Assembly: GCA_020024475.1 (NCBI GenBank)
Contig: JAHHTS010000101.1
Location: 1-7,936 of the forward strand
From: Oscillospiraceae bacterium
GTDB taxonomy: Bacteria; Bacillota; Clostridia; Oscillospirales; Ruminococcaceae
Direction of reading: 5' to 3'
Length of the DNA stretch: 7,936 bases
The translations under genes were made by a program, and so were the position numbers. A model generated the notes under the pieces. That model made no database searches. It saw only the letters and a program-made list of their open reading frames with translations, and had not been told where the DNA came from. This document shows positions 1-6,597 of the stretch, in pieces. How positions within the stretch are numbered: position 1 is the stretch's first letter; the number at the start of each line of letters is the position of its first letter.

Positions 1-110
1 ATACGATTGTCGATTTTGGAAATAGAATTTTCTTCAAAATTAAATTTTAATATTGGCAATAATATTATTGCCAAAAACAAAACAATTGTTATCTCCTTTA
101 ATATTTTCAT
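1..110 (-). CDS. AlgJ/DHHW-like polysaccharide O-acetylation protein, N-terminal fragment
   Basis: Partial gene; only the first 36 codons are present before the left edge of the window cuts it off. The peptide begins MKILKEITIVLFLAIILLPI, which is a short basic start followed by one hydrophobic segment (about residues 7-23), as expected of a signal anchor. It then turns polar and ends in ..SKIDNR. An E/D-N-R motif just after the anchor is characteristic of DHHW/AlgJ-type SGNH-like proteins, which sit on the outer face of the membrane and work with MBOAT acyltransferases to esterify polysaccharides. The gene starts 10 bp after the MBOAT stop, exactly where such a partner is usually found. The start at 110 is chosen because the ATG at 114 hits a stop after 24 codons and lies only 3 nt from the GGAG. 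The family call rests on very little sequence plus context and is an inference. Confidence 0.62.
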   Translation of the reverse strand, partial: MKILKEITIVLFLAIILLPILKFNFEENSISKIDNR

Positions 111-117
111 TCATTTT

Positions 118-123
118 CTCCTA
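118..123 (-). promoter_or_regulatory. Ribosome binding site overlapping the MBOAT stop codon
   Basis: The minus strand reads TAGGAG, so the acyltransferase stop codon TAG overlaps the GGAG of the next gene. GGAG lies 7 nt before the ATG at 110 and only 3 nt before the competing ATG at 114. This decides the start of the DHHW-like gene and suggests translational coupling between the two genes. Confidence 0.65.
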
Positions 124-1620
124 GTATTGAAAGTAAATAAACGGACTATATGTAGAATTAACCATAAAAAGAATTGCAAGTACAAATATTACAATCAGTA
201 CCATCTCTTGTACTATATATCCTATTTTTGTTTCTGATATTTTATAATAAAGACTATATATTCTAGAATTTCCTAAAATAGTAGCACCCAAAATTCCGAT
301 TGCTGTAAAACATAGTATTTGAGCATCAAAATAATACTTCCATGAATAATAAATTTTATCGAATGTAAGTGTACCAAATATGATTTTAAACCAGTTGACT
401 ACTTCCGTAACATTTCCAAAGCGGAATAATTGCCAAAAACACATTACAATCAGCATTGTACAAATATATTTGATATAATTTGGTATTATCTTATAAATTC
501 TTTTATCCACTATGATACGTTCTAACATCATAAAAACAGCATTAATCATTCCCCAAAGAAAATATGTTTTTCCACACCCATGCCAAAGACCTGTTAACAA
601 AAAAACAATAAATAAATTTCTCAACGTAACTTTTAAACTTACACGACTTCCTCCCAAAGGAATGTAAATATATTCTTTAAACCATGTTCCTAAAGAAATA
701 TGCCATCTTCTCCAAAATTCTGTAATTGATTTAGAACGATAAGGAAAATTAAAATTAGAGTCACAATGAAATCCAAATAAGTTGGAGAGTCCAATCGCAA
801 TATCTGAATACCCGGAAAAATCATAATAAATTTGTAACATATATAACACTAATGTTCCAACTGCTGTAATTTGATCCACATTACTTGTACCAATCGATAT
901 AATACAGTTTCCAAAGCTATCTGCTAAAATCACTTTCTTTGCGAAACCTATCATAATCCGATTTATCCCTTGAACAATCAAATTTAGAGATATTGCTCTA
1001 TCTTTAATCTGATTCTGAAAGTTTTTCCATAGGATAATTGGACCCGAAACAATCTTAGGAAAAAATAAAATGTACAATGCACAATCAACAAAAGATCCTG
1101 TTGTTGCATCCTGGCGATAAATATCACATAAATATGAAATTGCTGAAAAGGTAATAAACGATAATGCAAGCGGTGCCACAAGACTATGTGCTACCAAACT
1201 ATCTCCAAATAAAAAGTTCCACACATACACTATGGCTGAAGTATATTTGTAATAAACAAGGTAAAACACGACTAACGACATTACCCCAAAAAGAGTTATT
1301 GTTGACAAATAGATCCTTTTATTTTTTGTAGATTCCCCTTCCCGTTCTACCTTCACATATAACTTACACATTCTGCTCTTTTGAAGTATTCTTGCAAATT
1401 GGTAGATAACCACAATATAAATCAATAACTTAAAAATATTATCAAAACATGACCATGCATAAAAACCGCAACTAAAAATAATGAGCAAAATATCTTTTAT
1501 ACGTATCTTTTTTATGTAAGCGGTTACGCATCGTACTCGTTCTAAAAGAATCACTGCATAATATGTACTAAAACATATTGGTGCAAAGATAAACAAAAAA
1601 AATTGTGTTGTAAATCCCAT
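121..1620 (-). CDS. AlgI/DltB-type MBOAT O-acyltransferase
   Basis: Multi-pass membrane O-acyltransferase of 499 residues, the usual length for bacterial AlgI-like MBOATs. Such proteins pass acyl groups, generally acetyl, across the membrane for esterification of an exported polysaccharide. Numbering from the upstream Met at 1626, visible motifs are YYDFSGYSDIAIG (267-279), WRRWHISLGTWF (305-316) with His309, YIPLGGSR (321-328), and the GLWHG signature (346-350) carrying the invariant His349. The protein ends FIYFQY, like many family members. About ten or more hydrophobic segments are visible. The Met at 1620 is preferred over 1626 because an AGAGG site lies 7 nt upstream of it but only 1 nt from the first ATG. 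It is followed directly by a DHHW-like gene, the usual partner. Substrate and acyl group cannot be read from the sequence. DltB itself is unlikely, since no dlt genes are nearby. Confidence 0.93.
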   Translation of the reverse strand: MGFTTQFFLFIFAPICFSTYYAVILLERVRCVTAYIKKIRIKDILLIIFSCGFYAWSCFDNIFKLLIYIVVIYQFARILQKSRMCKLYVKVEREGESTKNKRIYLSTITLFGVMSLVVFYLVYYKYTSAIVYVWNFLFGDSLVAHSLVAPLALSFITFSAISYLCDIYRQDATTGSFVDCALYILFFPKIVSGPIILWKNFQNQIKDRAISLNLIVQGINRIMIGFAKKVILADSFGNCIISIGTSNVDQITAVGTLVLYMLQIYYDFSGYSDIAIGLSNLFGFHCDSNFNFPYRSKSITEFWRRWHISLGTWFKEYIYIPLGGSRVSLKVTLRNLFIVFLLTGLWHGCGKTYFLWGMINAVFMMLERIIVDKRIYKIIPNYIKYICTMLIVMCFWQLFRFGNVTEVVNWFKIIFGTLTFDKIYYSWKYYFDAQILCFTAIGILGATILGNSRIYSLYYKISETKIGYIVQEMVLIVIFVLAILFMVNSTYSPFIYFQY

Positions 1621-1626
1621 CCTCAT

Positions 1627-1634
1627 TCCTCTCT
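1627..1634 (-). promoter_or_regulatory. Ribosome binding site deciding the MBOAT start
   Basis: The minus strand reads AGAGAGGA followed by ATGAGGATGGG. AGAGG is 7 nt from the second ATG (1620) but only 1 nt from the first (1626), so translation most likely begins at 1620. Confidence 0.55.
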
Positions 1635-1743
1635 ATTCTTCTTCGTACAACTTCATCAAAAAGTCTTGGTTTTGCTGACTTTGTCAAACGGTCTATAAGT
1701 TACGTATACATTCAAAATAAAGTTTTTTTGACATGAAACAGCT
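1627..1743 (-). other. Only internal non-coding gap of the operon; possible gene remnant or dispersed repeat
   Basis: A 117-bp gap between the flippase stop and the acyltransferase, in an operon whose other junctions are 1-10 bp or overlapping. No convincing promoter or terminator is seen. Two minus-strand frames look peptide-like. One stays open out of the flippase gene and ends ..RPFDKVSKTKTF at a TGA (1658-1656). That TGA overlaps the ATG of a 7-codon frame (MKLYEEE, 1656-1633), whose own frame extends upstream as QSQQNQDFL to a TGA at 1686-1684. This may be the 3' remnant of a lost gene, a leader peptide, a short dispersed repeat, or chance. Confidence 0.3.
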
Positions 1744-3012
1744 CTATTCTTTTGCATGAATAGATTTGCATTTATATCTATAATAAATCCAATACAAGCT
1801 CCCTGATACTATATATACAATTCCTGTAGATATTCCTGCTCCCCATATTCCAAAATGTACTATCGATGCATAACATATTCCAAAATGTATTACACATGAA
1901 ACAACTGCCATAATTGCGTTAAATCTTGCCACACCTATAGCTGGTAGAAAATTCATAGGCACCATTCTTAATGCTGCGTTTAAAGCATATACTACCCAAA
2001 ACACCATCATAAGAGGAATTGCATCTTCATATCGATTTCCATAAACAAGTCGAATAATCCAAGGACTAAATATAGCTCCTACTATAGAAATTATAATAAT
2101 AATAAACGCCGAAAAAAATCCTACTTTTTTAGACAATTTCCATATTTCTTTTCCGTCACTCATTTTTGCTACAATCGTAAAATAATAAACAATTATTGAC
2201 TGTGTAATAAAGGACAATTGACTCGGAATCATGATTGCAATTTTGTAATTTGCTGTAACCACTTCATCTCTCAGTAGTTCATTAATCAATGTCATTTCAT
2301 TAATTGGCATGATTAAGGAAAATAGGTTTGAAACCATCAACGATAAAGACATTACCATGAATCCTTTAACTGCGGGCTTTGATAAATTTGTTCTGTTCAC
2401 GTTTGATAAATATTTCTTAAGAATAGCCGCTGTAAATATAATCGCAACTATCATAGACAAATATCTTGCAAACGCGATTCCGTTAATCCCAATCAATAGC
2501 ACAAAAACTACACTCGCAAAAAATACAATAACAGTCTGTATTACTGCTGTCTTCGCATACACCTCATTTTCACCATGTGCTCTTAAATATCCCAGTACAG
2601 TATTTAAAATATTATTTAAAACAGGATACAGGATTAATATATACGTAATGCTTTTTGCTTCAGGAAAAGGAACTTGTGCAAAGGTAACATATGCAACTAT
2701 GATTAATGATAAAATCCCTTCAAATAAAGTTCCGTACCTCAATGCAAAAAGAAAATATGCCTTATCTTCTTCTTTACTTTTAGCTGATGCACAATACTTT
2801 AACACCGCTGACGCCATTCCTAAACCCGCAAAAGATATTGCATAATTGTATAGGTTATCTGCAAAAGTCAAATATGCGTATTCATCTTTTGTAACTAACC
2901 GTACTATTACAATACTAGAAATAAATGCTATCATTTTTACAAGTGTACTTCCAAAAAATATATGGAAAAAGCCACCTTTGATTAAATCCTTAATTTTACT
3001 TTTTATATTCAA
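1744..3012 (-). CDS. Wzx-like polysaccharide repeat-unit flippase
   Basis: Integral membrane protein of 422 residues with about twelve hydrophobic segments along its whole length (first near 15-38, last near 388-408). It belongs to the polysaccharide transporter branch of the MOP/MATE superfamily, and 410-500 residues is the usual length. The N-terminal pattern, with a basic helix, then a G-S-T-L-V-K segment, a first membrane helix, and the V-R-L-V-T-K-D-E-Y-A-Y loop at 37-47, is typical of Wzx/RfbX proteins. Its expected job is to flip undecaprenyl-diphosphate-linked oligosaccharide to the outer leaflet. The start codon is TTG at 3012, one base after the polymerase stop. No in-frame ATG precedes Met27, and starting there would remove part of the first membrane helix. 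Sugar specificity cannot be told from sequence. Confidence 0.9.
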   Translation of the reverse strand: MNIKSKIKDLIKGGFFHIFFGSTLVKMIAFISSIVIVRLVTKDEYAYLTFADNLYNYAISFAGLGMASAVLKYCASAKSKEEDKAYFLFALRYGTLFEGILSLIIVAYVTFAQVPFPEAKSITYILILYPVLNNILNTVLGYLRAHGENEVYAKTAVIQTVIVFFASVVFVLLIGINGIAFARYLSMIVAIIFTAAILKKYLSNVNRTNLSKPAVKGFMVMSLSLMVSNLFSLIMPINEMTLINELLRDEVVTANYKIAIMIPSQLSFITQSIIVYYFTIVAKMSDGKEIWKLSKKVGFFSAFIIIIISIVGAIFSPWIIRLVYGNRYEDAIPLMMVFWVVYALNAALRMVPMNFLPAIGVARFNAIMAVVSCVIHFGICYASIVHFGIWGAGISTGIVYIVSGSLYWIYYRYKCKSIHAKE

Positions 3013-3013
3013 T

Positions 3014-4405
3014 TTACTTACCTTTTCTTTTACAATACTTTTTAAATTTATTTGTAATCTTATAGTTTCTATTATCTGACTCCAATAATAGGTGCAATAA
3101 TAGAAGTGCTGTTACCGTTACTATGATGTCAAAACTATATATGAAATCGCAAAATCCACCATGCATAATTGTAACAAAACGAATGGTCAAAACCGCTGAC
3201 ATTGTAACTGTAACCGGCTGTTTTTTCATTTTCAACATTGCAAAAATTACAAGTGAAAAAATAAGAGCTACCCATATAATAGATAATGCCACACCTGCAT
3301 ATCCCCAATTTGAATACGCCTCGCCCACAAACAAAGTGTTCATTACACCAGCCGTACCATTAAAAACTTTTTCAGATCCATAATAATCCATTATTAATTT
3401 CGCACTTCGAAGGTGTAGTTCAGGATTCATCCCCAATATTTTTAAAACAGTTGGTGAAAAACTTCTTCCGCTCAAAAAATCAAACACGCGTGGAAACAGA
3501 TCAAAGCAATAAGATAATGTTCCTACTTCAGTAAATAACGTTCTACCTAATGGCCCATTATATATGTCTAAAAATGCTCCTTGAAATCCAACACTCATGT
3601 ACGAAAACGCAAGTATACCTACTCCGACCAGTCCCATCACACCCATGTAGACAACTTTTATTCCTCCCTTTATATAAATGTATATCAAAACATAAATCAA
3701 AAGGTGAAAAAGTAAAGGTGTTTTCTCAAATTTATATGTTTTTATAATTACAGATAACAAAAACATTACAGTACTCAAAAAAATCCACTTCTTTGCTTTC
3801 GTAGAAATCGCATACGCAAAACATATATATGCAGCTAATGGTAATATTGTAAATAAAACTAAGTTAGATAGATGTGGTTCTATAATATATAATGTAGAAT
3901 TTCTAACCCGTTCTGTTGAAAACAAAAAATCATTTTCGCGATGAACTATTTTAAACAATGGTATATATCCTATTTTTATTAGTATTAAAAATAAGAAAAC
4001 ACTGCACACTGCACACACACTCCCAATTGTTTTATAAATTCTTGTATCATTAGAATACTCTGTATGTCGAATCAAGAATTCATTATAAGATTGACTCATT
4101 TTAATTTTCATAATTTTTTGACAAATTAAAATACAAAATGGAAATGCCATAGAAACAATCATAATGACAACTAAAGTTATATTTAGACTACGTTTGTAAT
4201 CAATTAGGTATGCTAAAGTATAATGTTTATCAAATCCCAAAGCAATAAATGCGGCGCCGGCAAAAAACTGCAACATAAAGATATAATATGCTGCCGAAAT
4301 AATGTTTAGTTTTCCTGGATTTAATGTCCCAGCTGCTTTGTAAAACAAGGTTGTTGAAATAATAAAAGTTGCTATTATCATAAATACAATTAATAATTTC
4401 GTCAT
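3014..4405 (-). CDS. Wzy-like polysaccharide polymerase (O-antigen polymerase-type)
   Basis: Very hydrophobic protein of 463 residues with about eleven membrane segments (for example 3-22, 36-56, 73-95, 128-147, 181-200, 232-246, 250-272, 366-390, 420-441). One large polar loop spans about residues 273-365. That loop contains LGRTLF (286-291), SGRS (312-315) and GEAYSNWGYAG (361-371). An arginine-containing outer loop followed by a G-E-x-Y-x-N-x-G-x-x-G helix start is typical of Wzy/oligosaccharide repeat unit polymerases, which link flipped repeat units. A K-x-E-K-x-P stretch at 225-230 and a basic cytoplasmic tail (445-463) are also visible. The start at 4405 follows AAGGA by 7 nt and lies 3 bp after the LRR gene stop. 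Wzy proteins share little sequence, so the call rests on topology, loop motif and the adjacent flippase. A ligase of similar topology is the main alternative. Confidence 0.82.
   Translation of the reverse strand: MTKLLIVFMIIATFIISTTLFYKAAGTLNPGKLNIISAAYYIFMLQFFAGAAFIALGFDKHYTLAYLIDYKRSLNITLVVIMIVSMAFPFCILICQKIMKIKMSQSYNEFLIRHTEYSNDTRIYKTIGSVCAVCSVFLFLILIKIGYIPLFKIVHRENDFLFSTERVRNSTLYIIEPHLSNLVLFTILPLAAYICFAYAISTKAKKWIFLSTVMFLLSVIIKTYKFEKTPLLFHLLIYVLIYIYIKGGIKVVYMGVMGLVGVGILAFSYMSVGFQGAFLDIYNGPLGRTLFTEVGTLSYCFDLFPRVFDFLSGRSFSPTVLKILGMNPELHLRSAKLIMDYYGSEKVFNGTAGVMNTLFVGEAYSNWGYAGVALSIIWVALIFSLVIFAMLKMKKQPVTVTMSAVLTIRFVTIMHGGFCDFIYSFDIIVTVTALLLLHLLLESDNRNYKITNKFKKYCKRKGK
3021..3026 (-). promoter_or_regulatory. 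Ribosome binding site supporting the TTG start of the flippase
   Basis: The minus strand reads AAAAGG, then 8 nt that include the polymerase TAA, then TTG. The site lies inside the last codons of the polymerase gene. It supports the non-ATG start at 3012, and with the 1-bp gap it suggests translational coupling and perhaps modest flippase output. Confidence 0.45.
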
Positions 4406-4408
4406 AAT

Positions 4409-5506
4409 CTAATCCTTCAGTTCGTGTTGTTTTGACAAGAGATATTTTTTTGATATTGGATCAGCATTTCTGAATTTGCCGATCATGAAGTCAATCTTAG
4501 TTCGATCAAAATTGTCGTCAAGATAAATCTCGCCAAAATTTTCCAACTTCTCTAAAAAACTTAAATCTTTAATTTGAGTACCCCGAATATCTATTTCAAT
4601 TAATTGTTCTGCTTTAGTTATCCCCTGTAATTCCTTATATTCATTATTTCGAATACTAAGTTCTTCCAAATTCGGGCAACTTTCCAAAACATTCAAATCA
4701 CTTAAGTAATTATCCGAAATATCTAGTCTCTTTAATTTCAAAAATTCACCCATTTTATTAAGTTCCACAAAAGAATTTCCAGATAAATATAAAAATGTAA
4801 GTTCGTCTAAACTTCCAAGTTGGGGCGTAATTGTCATTTTATTTCTACTAGCGTTTATTTCAACAATATTTTTCATATACTTTAAATTGTTAATATCAAT
4901 CAATCTATTCCCTGAAATATCCAGTTTTTGTAATGCTTTCATATTACTAATTTCAGGATCAATTTTACTGATATTATTTTTAGAAAGATTCAGGTTTTCT
5001 AACTCATACAATCCAAACAGAGGTTTAATATCACTAATATTGTTTCCTGAAATTGATAACTCTCTTAAATTCAAAAGCTTTTCAAATCCTTTAATACTCT
5101 GAATTCTATTACGAGAAAGATCCACTTTCTTTAATTTATCTAATGTCGTCAATGGCGTTATATCACTCACCTGACAATTAACAATTGAAACAGATTCCAA
5201 ATTTTGTAATTTTGTAATATCTTCAATATCATTTAATTCAAAGTTGTTTTCTATTTTTATTTCTGATATCATATCTAAATCTTTCTGAAAAATGTCTCGT
5301 TTATGAAAGAGTTGTTGAACTTCTTTTTCAAATGCTTTACTACTAAATTTGACTTTTGTTTGATTATTATACTTTTCTTTTTGCACAAAGTCACTCATAA
5401 ACTTAATCAAAAACATAATTGATATCACAACAACACATGTCCAAATGATAAGCAGAAATGGATGTCTAGAACTATACTCACCTATTTTATTTTTTATTTT
5501 TTCCAT
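4409..5506 (-). CDS. Membrane-anchored leucine-rich repeat protein of unknown role
   Basis: Protein of 365 residues. Residues 1-16 are polar and basic, about 17-38 form a single membrane segment, about 40-78 are a charged linker, and about 80-340 hold eleven leucine-rich repeats of mostly 22 residues. The repeats start near residues 80, 103, 125, 147, 169, 192, 214, 236, 258, 280 and 302, with pattern LxxLxLSxNxISDIxPLxxL. This is the internalin/SDS22-like type. A signal-anchor topology with the repeats outside is likely, but not certain because the linker is also basic. No LPXTG, SLH, GW or enzyme motif is seen. It overlaps the GT4 gene by 20 bp and stops 3 bp before the polymerase, so it is an integral operon member. 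AAGGAG lies 6 nt before the ATG. LRRs usually bind proteins, so a role in scaffolding the membrane assembly machinery or in surface recognition is plausible but inferred. Confidence 0.88.
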   Translation of the reverse strand: MEKIKNKIGEYSSRHPFLLIIWTCVVVISIMFLIKFMSDFVQKEKYNNQTKVKFSSKAFEKEVQQLFHKRDIFQKDLDMISEIKIENNFELNDIEDITKLQNLESVSIVNCQVSDITPLTTLDKLKKVDLSRNRIQSIKGFEKLLNLRELSISGNNISDIKPLFGLYELENLNLSKNNISKIDPEISNMKALQKLDISGNRLIDINNLKYMKNIVEINASRNKMTITPQLGSLDELTFLYLSGNSFVELNKMGEFLKLKRLDISDNYLSDLNVLESCPNLEELSIRNNEYKELQGITKAEQLIEIDIRGTQIKDLSFLEKLENFGEIYLDDNFDRTKIDFMIGKFRNADPISKKYLLSKQHELKD

Positions 5507-6596
5507 AAGTCTCTCCTTTTTTTATCATTTCAATGTAAATTTCTTCCATCCTCTTTACATTTTTTTCCCAGTCATATTTTTTTTGTACATATTCTATTCC
5601 TTTGTTTCCCATTTCAAGTCTTAAATCAGAATCTCTATATAAAGTAAGCATTTTTTCTGCCATTGCGTTTGCATCTCCGACCGGAACAATATATCCTGCC
5701 TTTCCATCTGGAAGTACTTCTTTAAACCCCTCTGTATCTGTTGCAATAACAGGAATACCACAAGACATTGCTTCAATAACTGAAACACCAAAACTTTCTT
5801 GAATGCTACCTAGAACACACACATCCATTTTATTTAAAACTTCTGGAACTTTCGAATTAATGACATATCCTTTGAATTTAATTTGATGTGATACTGTTGT
5901 TTTTTTTGCAAATGTTTCTAATTGTGTTTTGCTTTCTCCATCTCCATATATTTCTAGATATACGTGTTTTTTTTCTGTTTCAGATAATTTTCCACAAAAC
6001 AATTCAAATGCAGATATAACAGTATCTACTCCATATAGAGGAGTTAATAATTTAACGATTCCAAAAATAAAAACATCTTCTTTTTTCTTTTTAGTCTTCT
6101 TAAAAACATTCGTGTCTACGCCAAAAGGGGTGATTTCTATAGATTTCATCTTCTTTAAAAACTTTTGTGTTTGCTTTTTCATAGCATAACTTGTAGAAGC
6201 AATCTCATCAACATAATTCAAATTTTTTATTAATATTCCTTTTTTTAATCTACTTTCGTATGGAAACTGGTATACATCACTTCCCCATACAGAAAGTAAA
6301 ACATGTTGAAGTTTTGCAATTCGAACTAAGGTTCCATATCCACTTGCATAATGGGCATTTATAATATCAGGTCTAATTTGTCTTACTATTTTTCTTAACC
6401 CATGGGCATTTAGGTAATATCCTTTAAAGCCTTTGTGTTTTAGTGAATGCAACTTAACTAACGGGGAAATTTCAACTGTTTTAGGCTTATGATCTGCATT
6501 AAAAACCAAATGAACTTCATTTCCATTCTTGCTAAGTGCATTTACCCATTTTGCAGTATGTGAACTATTTCCAGCAGATATAAATAAAATTTTCAT
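5487..6596 (-). CDS. GT4-family glycosyltransferase
   Basis: Cytosolic or membrane-associated GT-B fold retaining glycosyltransferase of 369 residues, a normal length for GT4. The N-terminal domain starts MKILFISAGNSSHTAKW and includes the SVWGSDVYQFP segment (102-112). The C-terminal nucleotide-sugar domain carries ITPFGVDTNVF (155-165), GIVKLL (179-184), EIYGDG (215-220) and ESFGVSVIEAMSCGIPVIA (267-285). The last gives the E-x7-E motif with Glu267 and Glu275. It is expected to add one sugar to the growing lipid-linked repeat unit; donor and acceptor cannot be told. It begins 1 bp after the stop of the preceding glycosyltransferase, with GGAGG 9 nt upstream, and its 3' end overlaps the LRR start by 20 bp. 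The gene has several A8 runs encoding lysine pairs and a lysine-rich loop at 166-172. Confidence 0.93.
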   Translation of the reverse strand: MKILFISAGNSSHTAKWVNALSKNGNEVHLVFNADHKPKTVEISPLVKLHSLKHKGFKGYYLNAHGLRKIVRQIRPDIINAHYASGYGTLVRIAKLQHVLLSVWGSDVYQFPYESRLKKGILIKNLNYVDEIASTSYAMKKQTQKFLKKMKSIEITPFGVDTNVFKKTKKKKEDVFIFGIVKLLTPLYGVDTVISAFELFCGKLSETEKKHVYLEIYGDGESKTQLETFAKKTTVSHQIKFKGYVINSKVPEVLNKMDVCVLGSIQESFGVSVIEAMSCGIPVIATDTEGFKEVLPDGKAGYIVPVGDANAMAEKMLTLYRDSDLRLEMGNKGIEYVQKKYDWEKNVKRMEEIYIEMIKKGETYGKNKK

Positions 6597-6597
6597 A

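Noticed and set aside
40..114. ATG at 114 as the start of the left-edge gene
   Set aside because: That frame reaches a stop after 24 codons and lies only 3 nt from GGAG; the frame from 110 stays open to the window edge with a signal-anchor sequence.
7..237. Plus-strand frame of 76 codons at the left edge
   Set aside because: It is antisense to the MBOAT 3' end and the DHHW-like start, with no supporting motif; the minus-strand reading explains the region better.
984..1181. Minus-strand frame of 65 codons inside the MBOAT gene
   Set aside because: It is an out-of-frame shadow within a well-supported gene, with no independent evidence.
1621..1626. Upstream ATG at 1626 as the MBOAT start
   Set aside because: AGAGG ends only 1 nt before it; the ATG at 1620 has the right 7-nt spacing and gives a more typical N-terminus.
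1660..1682. Possible stem-loop AAAGTC/GACTTT as a terminator after the flippase
   Set aside because: The stem is only 6 bp, A/T-rich, with an 11-nt loop and no strong following T-tract, so it is too weak for an intrinsic terminator.
1682..1687. Perfect TTGACA on the minus strand as the -35 of an internal promoter for the acyltransferase
   Set aside because: At 16-18 nt spacing the -10 position holds T-rich sequence (GACTTT, ACTTTT, CTTTTT) matching TATAAT poorly, so there is no convincing promoter.
2309..3079. Two long plus-strand open frames (2309-2845 and 2846-3079) opposite the flippase gene
   Set aside because: They are antisense to a convincing membrane protein gene, show no recognisable domain or good ribosome binding site, and their composition reflects the complement of hydrophobic codons.
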